Assembly (NCBI GenBank): GCA_021324635.1
Contig: JAJPIS010000050.1
Coordinates: 1-64,000, forward strand
Direction of reading: 5' to 3'
Origin: Gemmatimonadota bacterium
GTDB lineage: Bacteria > Gemmatimonadota > Gemmatimonadetes > Gemmatimonadales > Gemmatimonadaceae
Length of the DNA: 64,000 bases
Every line of letters starts with the position of its first letter. Positions within the stretch are counted from its first letter, which is position 1. The translations under genes were made by a program, and so were the position numbers. The notes below the pieces were generated by a model. That model had not been told where the DNA came from. It made no database searches and saw only the letters and a list, made by a program, of their open reading frames with translations. Positions 51,570 through 60,101 of the stretch are shown piece after piece.

Positions 51570-52823
51570 GTGGACATCGTCGACCTGAAGCGGAAGAGCG
51601 TGACCGAGCTGCAAGCGGTCGCCGAGGATCTGCACATCGAGAATGTGTCGGGTCTCCGGAAGCAGGATCTCATCTTTCGCATCGAGCGCAATCTGCTCGG
51701 CGCCGCCGTCGAGCTGCACGCCTCGGGCGTACTCGAGATCCTCGAGGAGGGCTACGGGTTCCTGCGCAGCCAGGATTGGAGCTACCTCGCGGGCCCGGAC
51801 GACGTCTACGTGTCGCCGTCGCAGATCAAGCGTTTCGAACTCCGGACCGGCGACTCGATCAACGGCCAGGTCCGGCCGCCCAAGGAATGGGAGCGGTACC
51901 TCGCGCTGCTGCGCGTCGACACCGTCAACGGCGAGCCGGCGACGCCGGGAGCGCCGCGACCGATCTTCGACAACCTGCGGCCGCGATACCCCGACCAGCG
52001 GATCCATCTCGAGACCGCGGGCGGTGATCTGAGCATGCGCGTCGTCGACATCGTGGCGCCGGTCGGCAAGGGACAGCGGGGGTTGATCGTCGCGCCCCCG
52101 CGCGCGGGCAAGACCATCCTGCTGCAAAAGATGGCGAACGCGATCGCCGAGAACCATCCGGAGATCGTGCTCATCGTGCTCCTGATCGACGAGCGCCCGG
52201 AGGAGGTCACCGACTTTCAGCAGAACGTGCCCGGCGCCGAGGTCGTGAGCTCGACCTTCGACGAGCCGGCGGAGCGGCACGTGCAGGTGGCCGACATGGT
52301 GATCGAGAAGGCGAAGCGGCTCGTCGAGCACGGCCGGGACGTGGTCATCCTCCTCGATTCGATCACGCGCCTCGCGCGGGCGCACAACACCGTCGCCCCC
52401 CACTCGGGAAAGATCCTCTCCGGAGGCGTCGAGGCCCAGGCGTTGCAGAAGCCGAAGCATTTCTTTGGGGCAGCGCGGAAGATCGAGGGTGGCGGATCGC
52501 TCACCATCATCGGCACCGCGCTCGTCGAGACGGGCTCGCGCATGGACGACGTGATCTTCGAGGAGTTCAAGGGCACCGGCAACATGGAGCTGGTGCTGGA
52601 TCGGAAGATCGCCGACCGGCGCATCTACCCGGCGATCGACGTCGCGCGCTCGGGAACGCGGCGTGAGGAGCTGTTGTTCGATCCGTTCGAGGCGAACCGC
52701 GTCTTCCTGCTCAGGAGCTTCCTCGGCGACATGCCCGAGGACGAGGCGATCTTCTTCCTGCTGCAACGCATGGTGCGGACGAAGACGAATCGCGAGTTCT
52801 TCGAGACCATGGCGCAGGGCTGA
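51570..52823 (+). CDS. rho: Transcription termination factor Rho
   Basis: 417 residues from GTG 51570, matching the usual length of about 419. Rho N-terminal domain [20 protein letters not shown], cold-shock RNA-binding domain ([35 protein letters not shown]), Walker [13 protein letters not shown] near residue 177, Walker [17 protein letters not shown] and the R-loop [14 protein letters not shown]. Hexameric RNA helicase that ends transcription. The GC-rich, U-poor hairpins in this window are consistent with reliance on Rho. Confidence 0.97.
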   Translation: MDIVDLKRKSVTELQAVAEDLHIENVSGLRKQDLIFRIERNLLGAAVELHASGVLEILEEGYGFLRSQDWSYLAGPDDVYVSPSQIKRFELRTGDSINGQVRPPKEWERYLALLRVDTVNGEPATPGAPRPIFDNLRPRYPDQRIHLETAGGDLSMRVVDIVAPVGKGQRGLIVAPPRAGKTILLQKMANAIAENHPEIVLIVLLIDERPEEVTDFQQNVPGAEVVSSTFDEPAERHVQVADMVIEKAKRLVEHGRDVVILLDSITRLARAHNTVAPHSGKILSGGVEAQALQKPKHFFGAARKIEGGGSLTIIGTALVETGSRMDDVIFEEFKGTGNMELVLDRKIADRRIYPAIDVARSGTRREELLFDPFEANRVFLLRSFLGDMPEDEAIFFLLQRMVRTKTNREFFETMAQG

Positions 52824-52825
52824 GC

Positions 52826-53257
52826 GTGACCGGACCGGCTCCCCGCCGCCTGCTGGCGATCGACTACGGCGACCGCCGGATCGGGCTGGCCGTGAGCGAC
52901 CCCACGGGGACCATCGCCTCGCCGGCCGGGCACATCGCGCGGCGTGCGGGCAAGCGTCCACCGGTCGCCGCGCTCGTCGAGCGAGCGCAGACCCTCGGCG
53001 TCACGGCGATCGTCCTCGGACTGCCGCTCGATGCGGAGGGCCGCGACACGCCCCGCGCTGCCGAGGTGCGGACCGTCGGCGCCGCGCTCGGCGCGCGCAC
53101 GGGGCTACCGGTCCGGTACGTCGACGAGCGGTTCACGACCGCCGTCGCGCTCCGGGCGGTTCGCGCCATGGGCGGCTCGACGCACGGACGAAAGGGAGAT
53201 GTCGACGCGCTGGCCGCCACCGTGCTCCTTCAGCATGCGCTCGCGCTGCCCGACTGA
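52826..53257 (+). CDS. ruvX: RuvX/YqgF Holliday-junction resolvase-like nuclease
   Basis: 143 residues from GTG 52826, two bases after rho. RNase H-like fold: RRLLAIDYGDRRIGLAVSDP (first Asp), IVLGLPLDAEGRDTPRAAEV, VRYVDERFTTAVALR (Glu) and KGDVDALAATVLLQ (last Asp). Implicated in pre-16S rRNA 5' end processing as well as junction resolution. Followed by mltG 19 bp later, a common order. Confidence 0.94.
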   Translation: MTGPAPRRLLAIDYGDRRIGLAVSDPTGTIASPAGHIARRAGKRPPVAALVERAQTLGVTAIVLGLPLDAEGRDTPRAAEVRTVGAALGARTGLPVRYVDERFTTAVALRAVRAMGGSTHGRKGDVDALAATVLLQHALALPD

Positions 53258-53276
53258 GGGGCGGCAGCGGGCGGCG

Positions 53277-54269
53277 ATGCGGGCGCTCGCCGCGGCAGTG
53301 TGGCTGGCGGCGGGCGTGGTGGCCTGCGGCCGGGAGCCGAGCGGGCTGCCGGAACGCGTCGTGATCCCGTCGGGGGCGACGCTCCGCGCGGCAGCCGACT
53401 CCCTGGCGCACGCGGGGGTGATCGAGTCGCCGTGGCTCTTCCGGATGTACGCGAGCTTCAAGCACCATGACCGCGACCTCAGAGCGGGCACCTACCTGCT
53501 CCAGCGGCATCTGCCGTGGTCCGAGGCGCTCGAGGCGCTGACGCGGGGGAAGGGGCTCGTGCACACGGTGACGATCCCGGAAGGGTGGGATCTGACCGAG
53601 ATCGCGCCGCTCCTCGCGCGCACGCTGGCCGTGCCGCCCGAGTCGGTGGCCGCGGCCGTGCGGGACACGACCCTGCTCGCGTACGTCGGGGCGCCCGGGC
53701 CGACGCTCGAGGGGTATCTGTTCCCCGACACGTACGGCTTTCCCGACGGGACGACGGCGCGGGCCGCCGTCGGCGAGATGGTGCGGTCCTTCGCGCGGGC
53801 GTGGCGACCACAGTGGGACAGCGCCGCGCACGCCCTCGGCATGACGCGGAACGATGCCGTGACCCTCGCGTCGATCATCGAGAAGGAGGCGCGCCGGGCG
53901 GACGAGCGACCGATCATCTCGGCCGTCTATCACAACCGGCTCCGGCGTGGCATGCCGTTGCAGGCCGACCCGACCGTGCAGTACGCGATCGGGCACCATG
54001 TGGAGCGCGTGACCTTCAAGGACCTGACGATCCCATCGCCCTACAACACCTATCGGCACGCGGGGCTTCCGCCCGGGCCGATCGGATCGCCCGGCGGCGC
54101 CAGCCTGGAGGCGGCGGTCGCGCCGGCCGACGTCCCGTACCTCTATTTCATCGCCGCCGCCGACGGGCATCACGAGTTTCGAACGACGTTCGCCGAGCAC
54201 AAGGCCGCGCGCCATGCGCTTCAGCACGAGAGCGGCCGGCGGACGGGCCAGGCGCGCCCCCGCGCGTGA
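53277..54269 (+). CDS. mltG: Endolytic transglycosylase MltG
   Basis: 330 residues from ATG 53277. Lipoprotein-like or anchor N-terminus (ALAAAVWLAAGVVACG, Cys17). YceG domain: [56 protein letters not shown], then the catalytic-Glu segment LASIIEKEARRADERPIISA, VYHNRLRRGMPLQADPTVQY and IPSPYNTYRHAGLPPGPIGS. Cuts nascent peptidoglycan strands at the inner membrane. It may be a lipoprotein here instead of the usual TM-anchored form. Confidence 0.94.
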   Translation: MRALAAAVWLAAGVVACGREPSGLPERVVIPSGATLRAAADSLAHAGVIESPWLFRMYASFKHHDRDLRAGTYLLQRHLPWSEALEALTRGKGLVHTVTIPEGWDLTEIAPLLARTLAVPPESVAAAVRDTTLLAYVGAPGPTLEGYLFPDTYGFPDGTTARAAVGEMVRSFARAWRPQWDSAAHALGMTRNDAVTLASIIEKEARRADERPIISAVYHNRLRRGMPLQADPTVQYAIGHHVERVTFKDLTIPSPYNTYRHAGLPPGPIGSPGGASLEAAVAPADVPYLYFIAAADGHHEFRTTFAEHKAARHALQHESGRRTGQARPRA

Positions 54270-55024
54270 CGATCCCCGCGTTTCGGCCGGACCGGCCGGC
54301 CGAGCGGCGAGACACGGCCGATCCCGTTCCCTGGCGTCTCATCGCCATCACCGACGATCTGCGGGACGGACGTGACGGATTGGTCGCGCGGGCCGCGGCC
54401 GCCGTGCGCGGCGGTGTCACCATGGTGCAGCTTCGGCTCAAGCACACCGATCCGCGCACGCTGCTCGGCGTCGCGCGCGCGCTCGTCGAGGCGGTTCCGG
54501 TCCCGGTCATCGTCAACGATCGGGCGGACCTCGCGTTGGCGGCCGGTGCCGCCGGCGTGCACCTCGGCGCCGACGACGTGCCGGTGGCCGCGATTCGTCG
54601 CATCGCCCCACCCGGGTTCCTGATCGGCGCGTCGGTCGGGAGCGACAGCGAGGCCGAGACCGCCGGGGGCGCCGACTATGCGGGAATCGGCCCGGTCTAT
54701 CGAAGCCGGTCGAAGCTCGATGCCGGGGCGGCGATCGGGCTCGTGGAGTTCACGCGGCTCGCCGAGCGCGCCGGCCTTCCCGCGGTGGCGATCGGTGGGA
54801 TCACGGCCGACACCGCCGGCGCCGCGATCGCGGCCGGCGCGGCCGGGGTCGCCGTCATCGCGGCGATCTTCGCGAGTCCCGAGCCGGAGGCGTCGGCTCG
54901 GGCGCTGCGACGCGCGATCGATCGCGCGCTGGCACCGGCCGATCGGGTCCCGGGCGATCCGGGGGACGCGCATCGCCCGCCGGAGCATCGCCCGCCGGAG
55001 CGTCGCCCCGCCACCGAAAGCTGA
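54266..55024 (+). CDS. thiE: Thiamine-phosphate synthase
   Basis: 252 residues from GTG 54266, overlapping the mltG stop (GTGA). TIM-barrel with WRLIAITDDLRDG, VTMVQLRLKHTDPRTLL, VIVNDRADLALAAGAAGVHL, GADDVPVAAIRRIAP, YAGIGPVYRSRSKLDAGAAI and VAIGGITADTAG. Condenses HMP-pyrophosphate with thiazole phosphate to thiamine phosphate. The final 45 residues (after ALAPADRV) are a His/Pro/Arg-rich tail from a repeated CGCCCGCCGGAGC unit and overlap the convergent HD-GYP gene. Confidence 0.9.
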   Translation: MTIPAFRPDRPAERRDTADPVPWRLIAITDDLRDGRDGLVARAAAAVRGGVTMVQLRLKHTDPRTLLGVARALVEAVPVPVIVNDRADLALAAGAAGVHLGADDVPVAAIRRIAPPGFLIGASVGSDSEAETAGGADYAGIGPVYRSRSKLDAGAAIGLVEFTRLAERAGLPAVAIGGITADTAGAAIAAGAAGVAVIAAIFASPEPEASARALRRAIDRALAPADRVPGDPGDAHRPPEHRPPERRPATES

Positions 55025-55805
55025 CATCCGGGCCAGGTTCAGTCGGGATGGGCACAGCGGCCCGCCGCTCCGTGTGTCGCGTCGCCGGGCGGTGCGTGGA
55101 GCGCATGACATCACCGATCTGCCGGAGCACCTCCGGCTGCTCGACGCGATCGACCAGCGTGGGATCGAACTGCGTGCCCCGTCCCGCGCGAATGACCGCC
55201 ATCGCCTCCCGGAATCCCCGCGCGTGGCCGTAACGGCGCCGGTGCGTGATCGCGTCCAAGGTGTCGGCGATCGAGACGACCCGCGCATGGTAGGGGATGC
55301 GCGTGCCGACGAGACCCTGCGGGTAGCCAGTCCCGTCCCACCGCTCGTGATGGGCCAACACGCCCGCCGGCAGCTCGGGGTAGAAGCCGGCGAGCGGCGC
55401 GAGCACGGCGGCGCCACGGGCCGGGTGCGTCGCGATCGCGCGCCGCTCGTCGGCGGTCAGCTCGGTGCCCTCGTGGATGATGTCGAACAGCGCCTCGTGG
55501 ATCTTGCCGATGTCGTGGAACAGCGCCACCCGCTCGATCTCGTGCCGCGTGGCATCGTCCGCGCCGGCCGCGGCGGCCAGGATGAGCGCGTATCGGGCGA
55601 CACGGCGCACGTGTGCGCCCGTCTCCGGATCGGTGGCATCGATGGCGTTGAGCAGTGTCTCGGAGAGCGCCGCGGCGAGGCGCTCGGCGCGGCGGCGCCC
55701 ACGCCGCTCGCGCGCCAGCAGCGCGGCGCCGAGCGTCGCGGCGGACGCGCCGAGGACAACCGGCAGCGAGCGCGGGGGATCCGACTCAGCGCCCTCAGGC
55801 ATCAT
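54855..55805 (-). CDS. HD-GYP/HD-domain phosphohydrolase, membrane-anchored
   Basis: 316 residues from ATG 55805. An N-terminal TM helix (SLPVVLGASAATLGAALLAR) and basic linker lead to an HD-GYP domain: HVRRVARYALILA, ERVALFHDIGKIHEALFD (HD), ATHPARGAAVLAPL, VLAHHERWDGTGYPQGL (HHExxDGxGYP) and IVSIADTLDAITHRRRY. Probably hydrolyses c-di-GMP, acting with or against the EAL protein at 19-20 kb. The last 70 residues are a Pro/Arg-rich tail; its final 170 bp are antisense to thiE. Confidence 0.9.
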   Translation of the reverse strand: MMPEGAESDPPRSLPVVLGASAATLGAALLARERRGRRRAERLAAALSETLLNAIDATDPETGAHVRRVARYALILAAAAGADDATRHEIERVALFHDIGKIHEALFDIIHEGTELTADERRAIATHPARGAAVLAPLAGFYPELPAGVLAHHERWDGTGYPQGLVGTRIPYHARVVSIADTLDAITHRRRYGHARGFREAMAVIRAGRGTQFDPTLVDRVEQPEVLRQIGDVMRSTHRPATRHTERRAAVPIPTEPGPDVSFRWRGDAPAGDAPAGDARPPDRPGPDRPVPARDRSRVAAPEPTPPARDSRRSPR

Positions 55806-55837
55806 CTTTCAACGTAACCAGGGCAGTAGCTTTCTGC

Positions 55838-57049
55838 GTGCCGACCGTGCCGACCGTGCCGACCGCGCCCGCCCCGGCCAGTGCCCTGGCCACCCTGGCC
55901 GTCGTATCCGCGCGCGGCGCCCAGCGGGCGGCGGGCGGCCATCCGTGGATCTTCCGGAGCGATCTCGTCCGGGCTCCGGCCGGGCCGGCGGGAGTCGTCG
56001 TCGTGCACGATGGCCGCGGGCGCCCCGTCGGGTCGGCGCTCTGGAGCCCCCGATCCGAGATCGCGCTGCGGCTCCTCGATCGCGCGGACGCCTGCATCGA
56101 CCGCACCTGGTGGACCGACCGGATCGCCCGCGCCGTCTCCCGTCGAGCGGGCATCGCGCCGGAGGCGACGGCCTTTCGCCTCGTCCACGGCGAGGCCGAC
56201 GGGTGCCCGTCGCTCGTGTGCGACCGGTACGGCGACTGGCTCGTCGTGCAACTGCTGAGCGCCGGGCTGGAGGCATGCCGCACCGACATCGTGCGCGCGC
56301 TGACCGACACCGTTCGCCCGGCCGGGATCCTGGCGCGGCACGACGTGGGGGCGCGCCGCCGGGAGGGCCTCGGGTCCGACGTCGAGGTGCTCGCCGGGGA
56401 GGTGCCGCGGGCGATCCGGGTCGTCGAGCACGGCGTCGCCTATCTCGCCGCGCCGTGGGATGGGCAGAAGACCGGGGCGTTCCTCGACCAGCGGGAGAAT
56501 CGGGCCCTGGTCGGCGAGCTCGCCCGTGGCCGGGCCCTCGACTGCTTCAGCTACCACGGGTCGTTCGCGCTGCATCTCGCGCGGCGCGCCGCGCGCGTCA
56601 CCGCGCTCGACTCCTCGGGCCCGGCGCTCACCCGTGCGCGCGCGAACGCGGCCCTGAACGACGCCACGAACATCGACTTTCTCGAGGAAGATGCGTTCGC
56701 GTTCCTGAAACGTGCCGACCACGCGCGGGAGCGGTACGATACCATCGTCCTCGACCCGCCGGCGTTCGCCAAGGCCCGGGCGGCGGTGCCGGCGGCGCTG
56801 CGCGGGTACAAGGAGATCAACCTTCGGGCCATGCGGCTCCTCGCGCCGCTCGGGCTATTGTACACGGCGAGCTGTAGCTTCCACGTGAGCCGGGCGCGCT
56901 TTCTCGACATGCTGGGCGAGGCGGCCGCGGACAGCGGCCGTCGGCTGGCCCTGCGGCGCGTGCTCGGCCAGGCCGCTGACCATCCCGAGATCCTCACCAT
57001 CCCGGAGACCGGCTACATCAAGGGTGCCCTGATCGAGGCCCTGGACTGA
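55838..57049 (+). CDS. RlmI-like class I rRNA cytosine methyltransferase
   Basis: 403 residues from GTG 55838; GTG 55847 and 55856, within a VPTVPTVPT repeat, are alternatives. An N-terminal PUA-like domain (RAAGGHPWIFRSDL, GRPVGSALWSPRSEIALRLL) is followed by EEI-type central strands, then the methyltransferase core: GQKTGAFLDQRENRALVGEL, ALDCFSYHGSFALHLARRAA, RVTALDSSGPALTRARANAA and YDTIVLDPPAFAK, with LYTASCSFHV near the end. Predicted to make 5-methylcytosine in 23S rRNA. Confidence 0.9.
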   Translation: MPTVPTVPTAPAPASALATLAVVSARGAQRAAGGHPWIFRSDLVRAPAGPAGVVVVHDGRGRPVGSALWSPRSEIALRLLDRADACIDRTWWTDRIARAVSRRAGIAPEATAFRLVHGEADGCPSLVCDRYGDWLVVQLLSAGLEACRTDIVRALTDTVRPAGILARHDVGARRREGLGSDVEVLAGEVPRAIRVVEHGVAYLAAPWDGQKTGAFLDQRENRALVGELARGRALDCFSYHGSFALHLARRAARVTALDSSGPALTRARANAALNDATNIDFLEEDAFAFLKRADHARERYDTIVLDPPAFAKARAAVPAALRGYKEINLRAMRLLAPLGLLYTASCSFHVSRARFLDMLGEAAADSGRRLALRRVLGQAADHPEILTIPETGYIKGALIEALD

Positions 57050-57105
57050 GTCGCTGGCGTGACGACACAGATGTGCGAGACCCCGGGCACCTCGGGACGA
57101 GCGGC

Positions 57106-58029
57106 ATGACGCATCGGAGCGCCGCGCCACAGCGGACGACGCCCGGCGCGGTCGCCGTCCGGGCGGAGCTGACGCAGCGCTCGCCGGCCGTGCGGCGTGC
57201 GCTCGCCGTCGTGCTGCTGCTGAACCTCGTCGTCGTGGCGGCAAAGCTGGCCGTCGGGTGGGCGACGGGGTCGCTGGCCGTCCTCGGCGCGGCACTCGAG
57301 TCCGGGTTGGATCTGCTCAACATCGCCGTCGGGATGACGCTCGTGTCCATCGCGGCGCGGGCACCGGACGAAGACCACCCCTACGGCCACGACAAGTTCG
57401 AGTCGCTCGGGGCGCTCGTGATCGTCGGCTTCCTGTCGATCTCCTGTTTCGAGCTGGTGCGGGAGGCGGTGACCGATCTCATCCGACGCTCCGTGCCGCT
57501 CGCCCCGTCGCCGGCCGAGCTGGGCGTGCTGGTCGCGACCGCCGGCATCAACGCCTTCATCGGGTGGTACGAGCGCCGGCGGGGGCGGGCGCTCGACAGC
57601 GCCTTCCTGCTGGCGGACGCGGCGCACAGCCGCGGCGACTTTTTCGTCACCGTGCTGGCGATCATCTCGCTGCTCCTGGTCCGCGTGCACCTGGGGGGGC
57701 TGGACGCCCCGCTGGCAATCGTCGTGGCCCTCCTGATCGCCGCCAACGGCTACGGCATCCTCAAGGGCTCGGTGCCGGTCCTGGTCGACCAGCGGGCCGT
57801 CGATGCGGCCCGGATCCGGCACCTGGTCGCCGAGGTCCCGCAGGTGACCGACGTCCGCGTCGTGCGTTCCCGGGCGACATCATCGGGTCTGCTCTTTGCC
57901 GAAGTCACGATCGGCATCTCGGGTGCGACCTCGGTGGCCGACGCGCACGCCATCGCCGACGCCGTCGAGACGCGGATCCGCTCGGCGCTCGGCGCGGCCG
58001 AGGTGACCGTGCATGTCGAACCGGCCTAA
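57106..58029 (+). CDS. Cation diffusion facilitator transporter
   Basis: 307 residues from ATG 57106. Six TM helices and a C-terminal cytosolic domain. Landmarks: VAAKLAVGWATGSLAVLGAA, LESGLDLLNIAVGMTLVSI, the loop DEDHPYGHDKFESLGALVIV, LADAAHSRGDFFVTVLAI (TM5 His/Asp pair) and VPQVTDVRVVRSRATSSGLL. Exports divalent metal (Zn, Fe or Co) by proton antiport. TM2 has an ESGLD sequence where Zn transporters have HxxxD or DxxxD, hinting at Fe/Mn-type specificity. Confidence 0.9.
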   Translation: MTHRSAAPQRTTPGAVAVRAELTQRSPAVRRALAVVLLLNLVVVAAKLAVGWATGSLAVLGAALESGLDLLNIAVGMTLVSIAARAPDEDHPYGHDKFESLGALVIVGFLSISCFELVREAVTDLIRRSVPLAPSPAELGVLVATAGINAFIGWYERRRGRALDSAFLLADAAHSRGDFFVTVLAIISLLLVRVHLGGLDAPLAIVVALLIAANGYGILKGSVPVLVDQRAVDAARIRHLVAEVPQVTDVRVVRSRATSSGLLFAEVTIGISGATSVADAHAIADAVETRIRSALGAAEVTVHVEPA

Positions 58030-58110
58030 CGACTTGCGGAATGGCATGGCGGGTCTACCTTCTAGCAGGCGCCGGTCAGCCGGGCGCTAGTCGACCCCAA
58101 CGGTCACCGC

Positions 58111-58875
58111 GTGCGCGCTCGCTCTCTCAAACACGAGTACGAGCTCTACGTCGAACGGGAGATCGAGCAGTACAAGGACTCGCTCCCGCGACACGTCCTG
58201 CTGGCCATCGGCGACGAGGCTGTCACCGCGCTCCGCCAGCAGTCACAGCTCGTGCTGACCGAGCTCGTGCTCTGGGAGGAAGTCGACCGCATCATCATGC
58301 GGCGGCTTCGGATCCCGACCTACCCCACGTGGCGGCGTCGCTGCTTTCGCACACTGGAGCAGTACCGCCGGCCTGAACATTGGGGGCTGAAGCCGGAGAG
58401 CGCGCTGGTGCGTGCGATCCCGCCCGAGAGCGACGGGCACGTGCTCGTCGCGGGCGAGACCGCGGCCCGGGCGGCGCTCTACCTGGCCGCCAACGGGTGC
58501 GCGGTCACGGCGGTCGAGCTGTCGGACGACGTGCTCGAGCGGGTGCTCGCGGCGGCGGGTGCGGCGGGGCTCACGCAGCGGGTGCGAGGCTGCGCGACCG
58601 ACATCGGCCACTGGACCCCGGACGTTCCGCTGAACGCGGTCGTCTGCACGCCGGCCGCCTTCGCGGGGCTCACGCCCAGCGAGCGAGCGAAGGTGATCGC
58701 ACTGCTTCAGCAGGCGACGACGGATGGCGGCGTGCATCTCGTCGAGACCATCGTGGCGGGCCAGGAGGCCGTCTCGCTGGCCGAGCTGCGTACGCGGTAC
58801 GCCGGGTGGACCATCAGCGTCGAGCGCGACGGGACGACATCGAAGTCGTTCGTCGCGCGGAAGGGAGCGGCCTGA
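58111..58875 (+). CDS. SAM-methyltransferase-like cytosolic protein
   Basis: 254 residues from GTG 58111. The N-terminal 90 residues are helical (EYELYVEREIEQYKDSLPRH, LVLTELVLWEEVDRIIMRRL). The second half has a Rossmann pattern: GHVLVAGETAARAALYLAAN, GCAVTAVELSDDVLERVLAA, CATDIGHWTPDVPLNAVVCT, HLVETIVAGQ. The usual GxGxG is reduced to AGETAA, so SAM binding is uncertain. No specific substrate can be named. Confidence 0.75.
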   Translation: MRARSLKHEYELYVEREIEQYKDSLPRHVLLAIGDEAVTALRQQSQLVLTELVLWEEVDRIIMRRLRIPTYPTWRRRCFRTLEQYRRPEHWGLKPESALVRAIPPESDGHVLVAGETAARAALYLAANGCAVTAVELSDDVLERVLAAAGAAGLTQRVRGCATDIGHWTPDVPLNAVVCTPAAFAGLTPSERAKVIALLQQATTDGGVHLVETIVAGQEAVSLAELRTRYAGWTISVERDGTTSKSFVARKGAA

Positions 58876-59101
58876 ACAGCCTGTCACTCGTCGCAGATCG
58901 ACACGCACGCGCGCCCACGATCGTGTCAGAAGCGCACGGGACGGGGGACAGCGCCGGCGGGCCCGGCAGTGCACCATCAACGCTGACAACGACTTCCGGA
59001 TTTCCACTCCGGTGGCACCGAGGGTGCCACACGGGGGAGCGTCGGTGCTCCGCCGGGGTCGGTGCGCGGGGCGAATTTTCGTCTCTCTTGGAGTGGCAAC
59101 G
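58876..59101. other. Spacer with a stable hairpin
   Basis: About 225 bp without a gene. It contains GTGGCACC-GAG-GGTGCCAC (59012-59030), without a T-run, 70 bp before the next small gene. It may be a terminator of the methyltransferase-like gene or a leader structure of the small gene. Confidence 0.5.
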
Positions 59102-59254
59102 ATGAGCGACAGTCGGGAGCGCGGCGCAGTCGAGGAGCCGGTCGGGATCATCATCTCGCGCGGATCGCGCGAGGAAGTGGCGCCGCGTGTCTCCGCCTAC
59201 ATCTGGGGTCCGGTGCCGGGGCAGGATGAGCCGGCGTCGAAAGTGGCGGCGTAG
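59102..59254 (+). CDS. Small protein, 50 residues, conserved-looking
   Basis: ATG 59102 with GGAG nine bases upstream. Starts MSDSRERGAVEEPVGIIISR and continues GSREEVAPRVSAYIWGPVPG. Codon bias is coding-like and the gene is closed by a strong terminator. The Gly-Ile-Ile-Ile-Ser-Arg-Gly segment and AYIWGP look like a folded beta core. No known family. Confidence 0.6.
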   Translation: MSDSRERGAVEEPVGIIISRGSREEVAPRVSAYIWGPVPGQDEPASKVAA

Positions 59255-59300
59255 TCGGGCTCGACGGCGCATCGAGCGCGGACCGAGCAGGGGAAGAAAC

Positions 59301-59340
59301 ACCGAGGGCCAGCGCCAGGACATCGGCGCTGGCCCTCGGT
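59301..59340. terminator. Bidirectional terminator
   Basis: Perfect 16-bp stem ACCGAGGGCCAGCGCC with its complement and an 8-base loop AGGACATC, between the convergent 50-residue and 30-residue genes. On the minus strand it is followed by GTTTCTTCC. Confidence 0.8.
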
Positions 59341-59352
59341 GCGTCATTCACA

Positions 59353-59445
59353 CTAGCGACGCGCCTTCTTCCGCGCGCCCTTTCTGGCCGTCTTTCTTCC
59401 ACCCTTCTTCGCGGCCTTCTTCTTGGCACCCTTCTTCGCTGCCAT
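59353..59445 (-). CDS. Highly basic Lys/Arg/Ala peptide, 30 residues
   Basis: Begins MAAKKGAKKKAAKK and ends TARKGARKKARR: 11 Lys and 5 Arg in 30 residues, no acidic residue. A good ribosome site (GGAG, nine bases before ATG) lies in the 3' arm of a small hairpin CTCCA-GAAC-TGGAG (59454-59467). Composition resembles the C-terminal tails of histone H1-like bacterial nucleoid proteins and ribosome-associated basic peptides. Nucleic-acid binding is the simplest inference. Confidence 0.7.
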   Translation of the reverse strand: MAAKKGAKKKAAKKGGRKTARKGARKKARR

Positions 59446-59639
59446 TTGATCAGCTCCAGTTCTGGAGTGAAGCACCTGACCGATCCCCCGGTGGATCGGC
59501 AGGCGCGGTTCCGCGCCACGCGGTTCGAGACCGCGGGAGCGGAGCCGACGTTACACGGATTCTCCGCCGCGACGCGTCGCGCACCGCGTCGCGTGATCGT
59601 CCGTGAAATCGCAGATGCGAGTGAACGGGGGGGCGTCGA

Positions 59640-59828
59640 TCATCGTTCCTCGACGACCGGCCGGTCCGCTTTGTTACCGACAGAAGGTGCGCCACGCACG
59701 GTGCGAAGAGCATCGACCGCGGACATCGAGGCGATGTCGCCGGTCCGGTCCGCGAGTATCGGGGCGGCGACACCAAGCCCAGCGGGCTGGTCGCGACACC
59801 TCGGTACGTCGAGCGGACGAGTGGTCAT
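59640..59828 (-). CDS. Possible small protein, 62 residues
   Basis: ATG 59828 to stop 59640. Includes GVAAPILADRTGDIASMSAV and ALRTVRGAPSVGNKADRPVV. It lies 62 bp downstream of a good minus-strand promoter, but codon bias is weak and no family is seen. Confidence 0.28.
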   Translation of the reverse strand: MTTRPLDVPRCRDQPAGLGVAAPILADRTGDIASMSAVDALRTVRGAPSVGNKADRPVVEER

Positions 59829-59896
59829 GCAGTGTGCGCGAGTCCCGAATGGCGTGTCAGCGTGCGAGCGTCGACATTCATTATGTGCACAGCGCG

Positions 59897-59925
59897 AATA
59901 TAGGTCGCACCAAAATGCATTGCAA
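59897..59925 (-). promoter_or_regulatory. Minus-strand promoter upstream of the small basic gene region
   Basis: TTGCAA, exactly 17 bp, TATATT. Transcription would start near 59890 and run through the possible 62-residue frame toward the basic peptide gene. Confidence 0.6.
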
Positions 59926-60101
59926 TACGCAAGTTGAACTCGCACTGAGATCTGCGACACGCGTCGGCCGCGATCGATGGCGTTTGGTGCCCGGCGGCGC
60001 GCCGATGTAAGTTGAGAAGGCCGGTCTCCGGGGCGCGGGCGAGCGTCGGTCCGCGACGGTCGCGCCAGCCTGCGGGCCGCTTCCGCACGGAGGGTCGCGG
60101 A

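Larger units (their letters stand above)
59446..60101. other. Largely non-coding spacer, AT-richer, with a minus-strand promoter
   Basis: 656 bp between the basic peptide gene and the formate-dehydrogenase-type gene, less GC-rich than its surroundings around 59830-59960. It contains the promoter and the weak reading frame listed next, a hairpin CCGATCC-N6-GGATCGG (59480-59499), and presumably the plus-strand promoter of the molybdoenzyme gene, which I could not pin down. Confidence 0.6.
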
